DNA of 34,417 nucleotides, taken from an uncultured Mycoplasmatota bacterium (GTDB lineage Bacteria; Bacillota_I; Bacilli_A; Izemoplasmatales; Izemoplasmataceae). Every line of letters starts with the position of its first letter. Position 1 is the first letter of the stretch. This document shows, in pieces, positions 8,987-16,479 of this stretch. Location: positions 1 through 34,417 of the forward strand of contig CAJXNT010000010.1 in assembly GCA_913057225.1 (NCBI GenBank). Reading direction: 5' to 3'. The notes under the pieces were generated by a model that saw only the letters and a list, made by a program, of their open reading frames with translations, had not been told where the DNA came from and did not search any database. Made by a program: the position numbers and the translations under genes.

Positions 8987-9844
8987 TTATGCCTCATCTT
9001 TCAACGTGGTTTGATGGGGAGAAAGGGTCACGAGTTGTTTTTTATAAAGCGTGCCCAGCGCCCGTTTAAACGCGGCTTTCGACATATGAAATGCCTTAAA
9101 AATGGCGTCAGCATCGCTTTTATCCCCGTAAGGGATGGTTTTGCTTTTTTTCAGCTCCGCCAAAATCCGATCGGCATCGCTTTCCATGGCGTGTTCTTTT
9201 TGCGGCGTCATCGTCCCGTTGTATTTGAGTCGGTTCACCATGTGCGTGATGGTGATTTCTACGGCTTCGCCGATTCGGTGTTGGGACCGCGTGTGTTTGT
9301 AATAGACATATATTTCAAAGCCATCTTCGGTAAAGCACACCAAACCTTCGGGGCCGAGATTAAAGACCCACGCCTTCACCGTCAAACCGACCTCGAGTTC
9401 GCCTCTGGGTTCTAAGGTTTTGGCCACTTGAAAACGGGCCGGAATTTTCGCGACCATCTGGGTTTTCCCGGATTTTAAATGGGCAAAGACCCGGTCGCCT
9501 TTTTGCGGCCACTCTTCTTTTAAGTGGGGTAAGTCATCCTTGGATAGCAGCATGTCTTTTTTGAGATTGATGTTGACAAATACGCCGAGGCCAAATTTTT
9601 GTTCGACCACATCCACCCACGCGGATTGATAGGCGGTGATGGTCGGTTTATAGGTGGTGGCCACCACCGTTTTTGACTGATCAAAATATAAAAACGCCTC
9701 GACCGTCTCTCCGGCTTTGAGCGGATGTTTGGCGAGTGATTTATGGAGAAAGATGGCGCCGTCTTCGTTTTCTAAATGGTAGCCATCGGCGTCCACACTG
9801 TCCACGCGCATCGTATTGATTTGAGCGATTTTAAGTCCTGGCAT
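8987..9844 (-). CDS. cvfB: CvfB/YitL-family S1-domain RNA-binding protein
   Basis: A 285-residue protein resembling conserved virulence factor B of Staphylococcus and YitL of Bacillus. These have tandem S1-like RNA-binding domains and a C-terminal winged helix. Support comes from beta-rich S1-like segments (EDGAIFLHKSLAK, FGLGVFVNINLKKDMLL, GLTVKAWVFNLGPEGLVCF) and the C-terminal helix-turn-helix region around SKAAFKRALGTLYKK. The cellular target is unknown. The ATG at 9842-9844 has GAGGTG 7 nt upstream, and an extended -10 promoter lies at 9865-9873. It is the first gene of the apparent cvfB-yebC-MFS-pgsA-recA transcript. Confidence 0.87.
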   Translation of the reverse strand: MPGLKIAQINTMRVDSVDADGYHLENEDGAIFLHKSLAKHPLKAGETVEAFLYFDQSKTVVATTYKPTITAYQSAWVDVVEQKFGLGVFVNINLKKDMLLSKDDLPHLKEEWPQKGDRVFAHLKSGKTQMVAKIPARFQVAKTLEPRGELEVGLTVKAWVFNLGPEGLVCFTEDGFEIYVYYKHTRSQHRIGEAVEITITHMVNRLKYNGTMTPQKEHAMESDADRILAELKKSKTIPYGDKSDADAIFKAFHMSKAAFKRALGTLYKKQLVTLSPHQTTLKDEA

Positions 9845-9864
9845 AGTTAAGCACCTCGCAGAGT

Positions 9865-9873
9865 ATTATATCA
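9865..9873 (-). promoter_or_regulatory. Extended -10 promoter for the cvfB to recA transcript
   Basis: The minus strand reads TGATATAAT, a perfect TATAAT (9865-9870) with the TGn extension. No good -35 box stands 17 nt upstream, as is usual when the extension is present. The expected leader is about 15 nt, enough for the GAGGTG ribosome binding site. Confidence 0.65.
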
Positions 9874-9907
9874 AACTCCCTGCATTCTTTCATCGCTTAA
9901 CTTTCAG

Positions 9908-9936
9908 TTGCTTTTAGGGGTGGGCTTTGATACAAT
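9908..9936 (+). promoter_or_regulatory. Promoter for rpsT
   Basis: TTGCTT (9908-9913) and TACAAT (9931-9936) are 17 nt apart, and TGA directly precedes the -10 to give an extended -10. It is divergent from the cvfB promoter about 35 nt away. Confidence 0.7.
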
Positions 9937-9969
9937 GATTTCGCAACTTGATTCTAAGGAGGAACCACT

Positions 9970-10248
9970 GTGGCAAATATCAAACAACAAGCAAAACGAA
10001 TCGGTCAAGACGCGAAACGTCGTCAGGCCAATGTGATTTTCAAATCCAGTTTAAAAACCGCCATAAAAAAAGTGGAAGCCGCAGCGGCCAGTAATGATGC
10101 CGACGCTGCGAAAGCCCCACTCTCGGTGGCGTTCAAAAAACTCGATAAAGCCGTTTCTAAAGGCATTCACCACAAAAATTATGTCAATCGTACCAAAGCA
10201 CGTTTGCAACGCCTTGTGAATGACATCGGCCAAAGTCCGGACGCTTAA
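9970..10248 (+). CDS. rpsT: 30S ribosomal protein S20
   Basis: S20 binds 16S rRNA during early 30S assembly. The 92-residue basic helical protein shows the family start ANIKQQAKRIGQDAKRRQAN and the later segment SKGIHHKNYVNRTKARL. Translation begins at GTG (9970-9972), with AAGGAGG 7 nt upstream; a weak start codon is often seen in rpsT. It is monocistronic, with its own promoter and a terminator that begins before its stop codon. It converges on holA, the same arrangement as in Bacillus. Confidence 0.97.
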   Translation: MANIKQQAKRIGQDAKRRQANVIFKSSLKTAIKKVEAAAASNDADAAKAPLSVAFKKLDKAVSKGIHHKNYVNRTKARLQRLVNDIGQSPDA

Positions 10249-10270
10249 AAAAGCGATTCGGACTTTTTTT
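10232..10270 (+). terminator. rpsT terminator, overlapping both rpsT and holA stop codons
   Basis: AAAGTCCG (10232-10239) pairs with CGGACTTT (10259-10266), with an inner CGCTT/AAGCG stem around an AAAA loop, followed by a T run to 10270. The rpsT TAA lies inside the hairpin and the holA stop (10269-10271) overlaps the T run. On the minus strand the hairpin is followed by only three T, so it should act mainly for rpsT. Confidence 0.85.
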
Positions 10271-11222
10271 ATAGCCCCATGATGAAAAGTTCTAAGGCCA
10301 AGGTTTTATCCATCAACCCCGTCTTGATTTTTAAATCAAACGTTTCGAGTTGCTTGAGCACTTTTTCCACGTAAGGTCTGGGGTAGGTTCTCGCATTTTT
10401 CACCATGTAATAGGCCCGGCCCCGTTTGACGTTCAGGTACTGTTGAATGCCATCTTGATTCATGCCCGAGGCTAAAAGACTTTGCGTGAGGACAATCTCC
10501 CGAAATTTATTGATGAACGCACTGAGAATTCTGAGAGGGTCTTCTTTGGCCGATAACATGCCTTGAATGCGTTCAAAGGCTTCTTTTTTTTGGCCGGCAA
10601 ACAATTGGTTCATGATTTCAAAGACGTTGTCGTCTAAATGAACCGTGATCAATCGGTCCAAGGTGTCATCGTCCACATGCCGCGCTCCGCTCGCATAAAG
10701 CAAGAGTTTTTGCATTTCGTGATAGGCCGTCTCGGCATCGTGGGTGATGCGGTCAATCAAGCGCTGATAGCCATCGGGTGAGAGGGTGAGTTGCGCTTTT
10801 GAGAGTTGCCGGTCGACCCAGGCTTTGAGGTCGGTCGGTTTTTTTTCAGAGGCCGTCAGCACTTCGGCGTGGGCATAGATGGCTTCGAGTGCTTTATTTT
10901 TTAAGAGTTTCGCATGCGGCACTTGGAAAATGACCAAGGTTGGGATGTCGACCGCGGTGGTAAGAAATTTAAAGTGGGTGCTTTCGCCCATTTGATCTTT
11001 GGCTTTGGGATCGGCAAAAAAGTGGGCATTTTTGATGACCACGGATTTCGTTTCGGCCATGAAAGGCACCGTGAGTGCGTCGTTTAACGCCGCATCCAAA
11101 TCGGTCTCTTCCAGGTCGTATTGGCTTTGATTGAATGGGTCAATGGCCGCATTTTTTATCAGTTGGAGCGTTTTGTTTTTGATGAAAAAATGATCGGTCC
11201 CATGCAAGATTTTTATCGTCAT
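10269..11222 (-). CDS. holA: DNA polymerase III subunit delta
   Basis: HolA (YqeN in Bacillus) is the clamp-loader subunit that opens the sliding clamp. The 317-residue sequence matches the family in length and pattern: the start MTIKILHGTDHFFIKNKTLQ, the segment TVPFMAETKSVVIKNAHFF, and a C-terminal helical part with KEDPLRILSAFINKFREI. Delta lacks a functional P-loop, and none is seen. The ATG at 11220-11222 has GAGG 5 nt upstream. It is 26 nt downstream of comEC, in the conserved comEA-comEC-holA-rpsT order. A weak TGCTACACT motif just upstream could be a secondary promoter. Confidence 0.92.
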   Translation of the reverse strand: MTIKILHGTDHFFIKNKTLQLIKNAAIDPFNQSQYDLEETDLDAALNDALTVPFMAETKSVVIKNAHFFADPKAKDQMGESTHFKFLTTAVDIPTLVIFQVPHAKLLKNKALEAIYAHAEVLTASEKKPTDLKAWVDRQLSKAQLTLSPDGYQRLIDRITHDAETAYHEMQKLLLYASGARHVDDDTLDRLITVHLDDNVFEIMNQLFAGQKKEAFERIQGMLSAKEDPLRILSAFINKFREIVLTQSLLASGMNQDGIQQYLNVKRGRAYYMVKNARTYPRPYVEKVLKQLETFDLKIKTGLMDKTLALELFIMGL

Positions 11223-11248
11223 ATGTGCCTCATCCTAAGTGTAGCATA

Positions 11249-13243
11249 CTAAGGCCCCTTCGATGGGATGGGAATCATCCAGGTCGGCCCGATGATGAAG
11301 CGCGTGGTCCCGTGATGATCACTGCGGTAGATGGCAATCTCACGTTCCTCAAGGCGGGCAATGACCGTTTCGGCGGGAAAATCAAACCGGTTCACATGCG
11401 GCAAATTGATGAGCGCCACATCGGGACGGACATGATCCAAAAACGCGTCACTGGTGGAGGATTTTGATCCATGATGGGACACTTTTAATAGATCCACTTC
11501 TTGCGGCGGATGCGACGCCATGTACATCGCTTCACGCGCCGCTTCGATGTCTCCCGCAAAAAGCCCCTGCCAGGCCCCATCTTGAATTAAGACGACAATC
11601 GAGTTTTCATTTTTCGATTCAAGCGGTCGCTTCGGGACATCCATCCCCAGGGTCACATCGCCACAGGTGATGGACGAGGGCACGGCCCCTTCGATGACAT
11701 GCGTCCTAACCCGGATGGACCCGTCTTGGATGATGGCTTCAATGCCATGCGAATGATCGGCGTCATCGTGGGTGGTGACGACCACATCCAGTGTCTGGAC
11801 CCCATGATTTTTGAGATGCTTAATGAGCGCTTCGGAGGTCCACTCGGTGCCGCCATCAATTAGCACGTGGCACCGATGCCACGCCGATTGATACAAAAAG
11901 GCATCGCCGTCCACATCGAGCATGGAAAGCACCGGCCAGGGCTGGATATAAGGCATACTCATAAACGCTCCGATCCAGACACTTGAAAACGTGAGGAGCT
12001 TTCGCCAAGCGCCGTGCGATTGGACCAACACGAAGGTCCATCCCGCATAATAGATTGCGCGAAAGCCGCCAAACGTATAAGGCACCGAAAGCGGCAGATA
12101 AACATACTGTCTTGCGGCGATCACGAGCCATTCAAATCCCGTAAATAAAGGGGCCACCACAGGGTCGAGTGCGGGGAAGAAAAACACGAGATACGAAAGC
12201 GGTAAGAGATACATCCCGAGGGCCAACACGGCGGGGATATTTAACAGTAAACTGGAAAGATTGACCGACCCACTCATCGTCATAATGAGCGGTAACGTCG
12301 TCATAAATGCATAGATGGACACTAATAATGGGGCCGATCGAGTCTTTAAAGTCGGCGCCATCAATAACAGCACCATGGTCACACCATACGACAGTAAAAA
12401 GGAAGTTTGATACAAGATATCCGGATGCACGAGCAGATTTCCCAGCACCAACACCGAAAGCCCATCCAAAGCCGAAAACGGCCCCTTCAGTCGGTGGTTT
12501 AAGGCCATAAACGCATACAACAAGCTGGCGCGCACCAAAGACACGGAAAAATCTGTGAGGATGAGATAGCCCCCTAAGACAGCGAAGATAATGATCGTTT
12601 TAAGATCGGGGTGAACGCGCTTTAATAAAAGCGAAAGGGCCCCCACCAAAAGCCCCACATGGAGCCCAGACACCGCAAAAATATGCGCAATCCCCAACGC
12701 CCTTACCGCATCCATAAGCGCGGGATCAAACGCGCTTGAATCGCCTAAGAAAAACGCCTTCAAATAAGGCGTCATCTGCGTAAATTCCCGGTCAATATAG
12801 GTCTCAACGCGCTCCGGCCAAGCCGTGGGAAGCGGTTCGTGGTCGACCACCGTGATGGCATCGGCCACGAGGGAACCTTGCCGCCGGTTGCCGCGTTGAT
12901 AGGTGTCCCCATCAAAAGCGCCCACTAAAGTGGCGGGGGCACTGGGCAACAGCCGAAAATCCCCTTCGATGATGTCCCCGACCGCTAAAACAATGTCTTG
13001 AGGGTAAAGAGTGTAGGTGCCTTCTGGGGTTTTTAGGGTGTGCGCATTATCCTCAATCTGGGTGATTTGACCGCCGTTGGGTAATGCAGAGGGCGTCATC
13101 TGCAAAAGCGCCCAGTGCCCCGCAAGGAGGCTAGAAAGAATAAGCCCCCACGCCAAGATGCGTTTATCGAGCCAAAACAGCCAATACAATATCACCGGGA
13201 GCGTCCACAGTAAAAACGGATCATCGAGCGTAATTCGCAGCAT
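11249..13243 (-). CDS. comEC: ComEC/Rec2 DNA-uptake channel protein
   Basis: ComEC forms the inner-membrane channel for single-stranded DNA in natural transformation. From the chosen ATG (13241-13243) it is 664 residues, somewhat shorter than the Bacillus protein. It has N-terminal membrane segments, a soluble OB-like region, the polytopic Competence domain (IAHIFAVSGLHVGLLVGALS) and a C-terminal metallo-beta-lactamase-like domain with THDDADHSHG near residue 490 and KVSHHGSKSSTSD near 584. The frame is open up to 13411 but that part overlaps comEA and reads as arginine-rich non-homologous sequence, so the ATG, or the GTG four codons upstream, is more likely. Only a weak GGTGAG precedes it. 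Overlapping hairpins lie between comEA and this start. Confidence 0.92.
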   Translation of the reverse strand: MLRITLDDPFLLWTLPVILYWLFWLDKRILAWGLILSSLLAGHWALLQMTPSALPNGGQITQIEDNAHTLKTPEGTYTLYPQDIVLAVGDIIEGDFRLLPSAPATLVGAFDGDTYQRGNRRQGSLVADAITVVDHEPLPTAWPERVETYIDREFTQMTPYLKAFFLGDSSAFDPALMDAVRALGIAHIFAVSGLHVGLLVGALSLLLKRVHPDLKTIIIFAVLGGYLILTDFSVSLVRASLLYAFMALNHRLKGPFSALDGLSVLVLGNLLVHPDILYQTSFLLSYGVTMVLLLMAPTLKTRSAPLLVSIYAFMTTLPLIMTMSGSVNLSSLLLNIPAVLALGMYLLPLSYLVFFFPALDPVVAPLFTGFEWLVIAARQYVYLPLSVPYTFGGFRAIYYAGWTFVLVQSHGAWRKLLTFSSVWIGAFMSMPYIQPWPVLSMLDVDGDAFLYQSAWHRCHVLIDGGTEWTSEALIKHLKNHGVQTLDVVVTTHDDADHSHGIEAIIQDGSIRVRTHVIEGAVPSSITCGDVTLGMDVPKRPLESKNENSIVVLIQDGAWQGLFAGDIEAAREAMYMASHPPQEVDLLKVSHHGSKSSTSDAFLDHVRPDVALINLPHVNRFDFPAETVIARLEEREIAIYRSDHHGTTRFIIGPTWMIPIPSKGP

Positions 13244-13259
13244 AAAAACACTCACCGAC

Positions 13260-13285
13260 AGCGGGAAAAAATCCCCGCTACGGGG
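13260..13285 (-). promoter_or_regulatory. Mutually exclusive hairpins between comEA and comEC (putative attenuator)
   Basis: On the minus strand CCCCG (13281-13285) pairs with CGGGG (13273-13277) around the comEA stop codon TAG, followed by ATTTTTT, a short terminator-like hairpin. The segment AGCGGG (13274-13279) can instead pair with CCCGCT (13260-13265), looping out the T run. The two structures share bases and cannot coexist. A ribosome at the comEA stop would disrupt the first. Function is inferred from base pairing only. Confidence 0.5.
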
Positions 13286-13796
13286 TAATAAGCGCTTCAA
13301 TTTGTGAAAGCGTGGCCGGGCCAATGCCAGGCACCTCCAATAAGTCATCGATCGATGTAAACGGCGTGTGTTCTCTCGCTTTAAGGATCGCTTCCGCCGT
13401 CGCGGGACCAATTCCAGGCAGGCTTTCCAGTTCCGCCGCGGTGGCGTGATTGAGACTGATTTTACCCGAGGTGGCGGCGGAAGATTCGCTGGTGGATGGC
13501 ACGATCAATAACCAGCCATCATAGACCGTTTGCGTTTGATTGATCTGCGAAAGATCGGCCTCGTCGGTTAACCCTCCGGCCCGTTTAAACACGTCAAAAA
13601 CTCGGCTTTCGGCCGACACTTTATAAATGCCTGGATGATGCACTTCACCGCGCAGTTCGACATAGACAAATGCGGGGGCCTCTTTTGCCGCTTGGGTGGA
13701 CGTTTCAACGTCTAAGGCCACCGGTCGTAACCGGAGGCCTAAAAGCACCAACCACATCGCCCCCGCCACCCATAAGGGCCACCGTTTTTTCAGCAT
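13278..13796 (-). CDS. comEA: ComEA-family DNA-binding competence protein
   Basis: ComEA is the membrane-anchored receptor that binds double-stranded DNA outside the cell and passes it toward ComEC. From the ATG at 13794-13796 it has 172 residues: a membrane segment near residues 8-25, a SLBB-type domain (VYVELRGEVHHPGIYKVS) and a C-terminal pair of helix-hairpin-helix motifs (LESLPGIGPATAEAILKARE and LLEVPGIGPATLSQIEALI). A TTG six codons upstream is in frame, but it lies where the AAGGAG binding site is, so the ATG is preferred. Its ribosome binding site and the T run before its ATG are the 3' part of the hairpin at 13797-13844. No comEB gene is present. Confidence 0.93.
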   Translation of the reverse strand: MLKKRWPLWVAGAMWLVLLGLRLRPVALDVETSTQAAKEAPAFVYVELRGEVHHPGIYKVSAESRVFDVFKRAGGLTDEADLSQINQTQTVYDGWLLIVPSTSESSAATSGKISLNHATAAELESLPGIGPATAEAILKAREHTPFTSIDDLLEVPGIGPATLSQIEALITP

Positions 13797-13844
13797 AAAA
13801 AAACACTCCTTCAATCGTAACCATACGCGCGATGGGAGTGTTTT
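13797..13844 (-). terminator. Terminator-like hairpin between yqeM and comEA that contains the comEA RBS
   Basis: On the minus strand AAAACACTCC pairs with GGAGTGTTTT over ten positions, with a small inner ATCG/CGAT stem in the loop, and is followed by T residues that end directly at the comEA ATG. The 5' arm starts in the yqeM stop codon. The 3' arm includes GGAG of the comEA ribosome binding site. It therefore looks like a terminator and a translation-blocking structure at once. It may act as an attenuator; no antiterminator partner was identified. Confidence 0.72.
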
Positions 13845-14511
13845 ACTTTTTTAAGATATAGACGGTGCGATCACTCAAGGGGAGATGTTCCACCCACGTA
13901 AAGCGGCTGAGTAACGTGGTCATCGTCTCGGCGGCAAACGAACGCTGATTGAGGGTGATGACCCGGTCATCGCGTTTTAAGCGGTGGCGGAAGCTGCACG
14001 GATACGGCCCCTGGGTGATGCGCCATTCCAAGGTGCCTTTTTCGGTGGTGAGCGCTTCGACATGCCCCACCATCGTGCGGATGTAATCGCACTGAAGCAC
14101 ATCAAAAAAGAGCATGCCACCATCCGGCAAGGCCGCATAAATGTGCCTCAAGGCTTGGTCGAATTGATCCAGCGTCTCTAGGTGATTGATGACGTCAAAT
14201 CCCATCACCACATGATCCACGTCAAAGGGAATCGGGTCTAAAATATTATGGGCCGCCACCGCCAAGTCACAGCCGGCTTGGGTGGCATTTTTTTGCGCTT
14301 GACTTAAGAAATCTTCGCTGATGTCGGTGGCTAACACGTCATAGCCCAGCTCCGCCAGGGCAATCCCAATGAAGGCGGGGCCACAGCCCATTTCTAAGAT
14401 TTTTCCTTCTTTCGCATGCGTTTGAATCGCATCCAAGTAAATCGCTTTTAAGGCGTGGTCATAATGGGCTTGATAGATGTCATAAAAAAGGGCATAAGGA
14501 TTATGATTCAC
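13843..14511 (-). CDS. SAM-dependent methyltransferase, YqeM-like
   Basis: A 222-residue class I methyltransferase with the SAM-binding motif ILEMGCGPAFIGIAL at about residues 39-53, followed by the acidic VLATDISEDFL and a downstream DHVVMGFDVINH segment. It corresponds by position to Bacillus yqeM, downstream of rsfS and upstream of the comE genes; the methylated substrate is not known. The start is GTG (14509-14511), overlapping the rsfS stop in a GTGA arrangement, with GGTGG shortly upstream. The stop codon is built into the hairpin preceding comEA. Confidence 0.88.
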   Translation of the reverse strand: MNHNPYALFYDIYQAHYDHALKAIYLDAIQTHAKEGKILEMGCGPAFIGIALAELGYDVLATDISEDFLSQAQKNATQAGCDLAVAAHNILDPIPFDVDHVVMGFDVINHLETLDQFDQALRHIYAALPDGGMLFFDVLQCDYIRTMVGHVEALTTEKGTLEWRITQGPYPCSFRHRLKRDDRVITLNQRSFAAETMTTLLSRFTWVEHLPLSDRTVYILKK

Positions 14512-14840
14512 GCATCCACCGTCCAGTGAGGAAGATCAAACCAAAGTTTTTCCAAATGGTAATATTCGCGTTCTTCTTGTAAGAATAAATGGACGATGGT
14601 GTTGCCTTTGACCACCAACACCCAGCTCGAATCCGCATCGCCTTCCATGTGTTCATTCGACGCGTCATCCACGGGAAGGTCCCGCAATTTTTTCATGGTC
14701 GCTTGCAGTTGCCGTTTGTTCGTGGCCGTCGCAATCACGAAGTAATCATGAAAAGGACTGGAATTTCTAACATCATACACGATTTGATCCACGGTTTTCA
14801 TGGCGCTTAATACTTCTAAGATGGGATCCAGTTGGCTCAT
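14508..14840 (-). CDS. rsfS: Ribosomal silencing factor RsfS
   Basis: RsfS binds ribosomal protein L14 on the 50S subunit and blocks joining with 30S when nutrients are short. The 110-residue protein matches the family in size and in VRNSSPFHDYFVIATATNKR and SSWVLVVKGNTIVHLF. A C-terminal segment with REYYHLEKLW is typical. It overlaps yqeK by 4 nt (ATGA, 14837-14840) and the methyltransferase gene by 4 nt, so the three genes appear translationally coupled. Confidence 0.95.
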   Translation of the reverse strand: MSQLDPILEVLSAMKTVDQIVYDVRNSSPFHDYFVIATATNKRQLQATMKKLRDLPVDDASNEHMEGDADSSWVLVVKGNTIVHLFLQEEREYYHLEKLWFDLPHWTVDA

Positions 14841-15391
14841 TCAGCCATCCTTTCTGGAATGTAATACCGATAGGTTTTAAGATTATAAGCATTGAGCCGG
14901 CCGTGCGTTTGATCGTAGGTGTAAAGATATGCCAGCATTGAGGTAAACGCGACGTCCAAATGGGTGACGGCTTCGTCTCTTAAGGTCTTCGCTTCAGCGT
15001 AGGGCCGTGTGGGTTCAATTTTATCGGCCAGCATGAGTATCTTTTCTTCCGGTGTCATCGCTTCTTGGCCGGTGGTGTGATGGCGAATCGCTTGCACCAA
15101 CGCCGCACTCAGCCCATCGTTTAACGCGATGAGACTGGCCGAATATCCGTGCATCATGAATTCCGGCAGGTGCTCCCATTCGGGATGCCCATGATCTCGG
15201 AAAAGCGCCACATGATAGGCTTTGGGTTCATACTTGGTGAGGTCATGATAATAGGCCGCGGCGTCTAAGCCTTCGGCATCCACCCCGTTTAGGGTGGCCA
15301 GCTTGACGGCCCATTCGCGGACCCCTTCCACGTGCGGGATGCGATGGGGATACGCCGCATACACGGCGTAAAAGCGGTCTTTGATGGTCAT
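14837..15391 (-). CDS. yqeK: HD-domain protein YqeK, probable diadenosine tetraphosphatase
   Basis: A 184-residue HD-superfamily hydrolase. The metal-binding pattern is visible: an N-terminal HVEGVREWAVKLA helix, YYHDLTKYEP near residue 50, and later HGYSASL and IRHHTTG. Homologues from Bacillota hydrolyse Ap4A symmetrically to two ADP. In Bacillus yqeK follows nadD, but nadD is missing and yqeK overlaps yqeH directly by 4 nt. It also overlaps rsfS by 4 nt. Confidence 0.92.
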   Translation of the reverse strand: MTIKDRFYAVYAAYPHRIPHVEGVREWAVKLATLNGVDAEGLDAAAYYHDLTKYEPKAYHVALFRDHGHPEWEHLPEFMMHGYSASLIALNDGLSAALVQAIRHHTTGQEAMTPEEKILMLADKIEPTRPYAEAKTLRDEAVTHLDVAFTSMLAYLYTYDQTHGRLNAYNLKTYRYYIPERMAE

Positions 15392-16479
15392 CCGATCACC
15401 CCGGGATGAAGGATTGGTTCAATGGGTTCATACGTGGCCACCTGCACCGCGTGCGCGCCCCAGACGCGGACAAAGCCCAGGCCGGGGAAAAAGACACTGA
15501 TTGCGGCGCCTTTTAACTCGAAGGTCGTCCTTTTGAGCGGCACCGACGGGTCCGTGGTGGCGGGAGGATTTAACAGGTGCCCCACTTTGGCGTCGTAAAA
15601 GGCCTCGGGATTTTCATCCAGGCGCGCATGCACCAAAAGGGTGTTGGCCACATACGTGGCGATGTGGCCGGTCGGTTCATCTGTAAAGGAAAGATAGGCG
15701 AGTCCCCCGAGAAAAAAGCTGCGGTGAGAGACGGTCTGAAAGACGGTGGGTTTGATTTCTTTAAAGGGCATGATGCGTCTCAGTGAATCTCCGCTCAAAT
15801 AATGCCGGTAAGCATGTTTGGCCCGTAATCCGGGCGTATCATAAAGCGTATAATCTTTCAGCCGAAAGGGAATTAATCCTTGGGTAATGTTCGCTTCAAA
15901 GGAGGTCGTGATGGGGTTTTTCATCAGCTGCTGAGCGCCCAACATGGCATTCAGCACCGAACTTTTTCCGACGTTGGACACCCCTACTAAGGTGACGTCT
16001 TGACCCTTTGAAAGGAGGCGGGTACGTTCAATGAGCGTATCGATGTCCGTTTTCTTAAGCGCCGACACCAAGACCAAGTCTTCCACGCTCACCCCCGCGT
16101 CGTGCGCCATGGTTAAATAGGCTTGACGGAGTTTTTCCCGCGACAAACTTTTCGGCAAGACGTCAATTTTATTGACAATGAGTAAAGTGCGCTTGTGCGC
16201 CGAAAGGGCGATCAAGTCCGGATGCATGGACCCATAAAAATCGAGCGCATCCACGGTCCATAAAAGAATGCCGGGACGCGATTCAACGAGGGTGAGGGTT
16301 TCTGCAAGCACACGCTCAGACACAAAACTCGGCTTGATCTGGCCGTAATGTCTGATTTTATAGCAGCGCTCGCAATAAATCGGGACGCCTTCTTGATAGG
16401 ATTTGGGCGTGTAAAAAGGCGCATCGGGCGATGTATTTTGTAAGGGGCCTCCACAGCCAATGCAGCGCCACTCAGGCAT
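15388..16479 (-). CDS. yqeH: Circularly permuted ribosome-biogenesis GTPase YqeH
   Basis: YqeH is a GTPase needed for 30S subunit maturation. The 363-residue protein has an N-terminal zinc finger (C6-x2-C9 and C36-x2-C39). The GTPase motifs come in permuted order: G4 VNKIDVLP comes before G1 GVSNVGKSS (about residue 163) and G3 DTPGL. This permutation is diagnostic of the YlqF/YqeH group. The C-terminal treble-clef-like RNA-binding region follows. The ATG at 16477-16479 overlaps the end of yqeG by 8 nt. Downstream, aroE, yhbY and nadD, which follow yqeH in Bacillus, are absent and yqeK comes next. Confidence 0.95.
   Translation of the reverse strand: MPEWRCIGCGGPLQNTSPDAPFYTPKSYQEGVPIYCERCYKIRHYGQIKPSFVSERVLAETLTLVESRPGILLWTVDALDFYGSMHPDLIALSAHKRTLLIVNKIDVLPKSLSREKLRQAYLTMAHDAGVSVEDLVLVSALKKTDIDTLIERTRLLSKGQDVTLVGVSNVGKSSVLNAMLGAQQLMKNPITTSFEANITQGLIPFRLKDYTLYDTPGLRAKHAYRHYLSGDSLRRIMPFKEIKPTVFQTVSHRSFFLGGLAYLSFTDEPTGHIATYVANTLLVHARLDENPEAFYDAKVGHLLNPPATTDPSVPLKRTTFELKGAAISVFFPGLGFVRVWGAHAVQVATYEPIEPILHPGVIG

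Noticed and set aside
11225-11248. TGCTACACT motif before holA as a promoter
   Set aside because: It has a poor -35 and lies in a conserved comEC-holA operon. It may be fortuitous, so it is only mentioned under holA.
13244-13411. N-terminal extension of comEC upstream of 13243
   Set aside because: It overlaps comEA in another frame, is arginine-rich, and lacks similarity to ComEC. The membrane region starts at the internal ATG.
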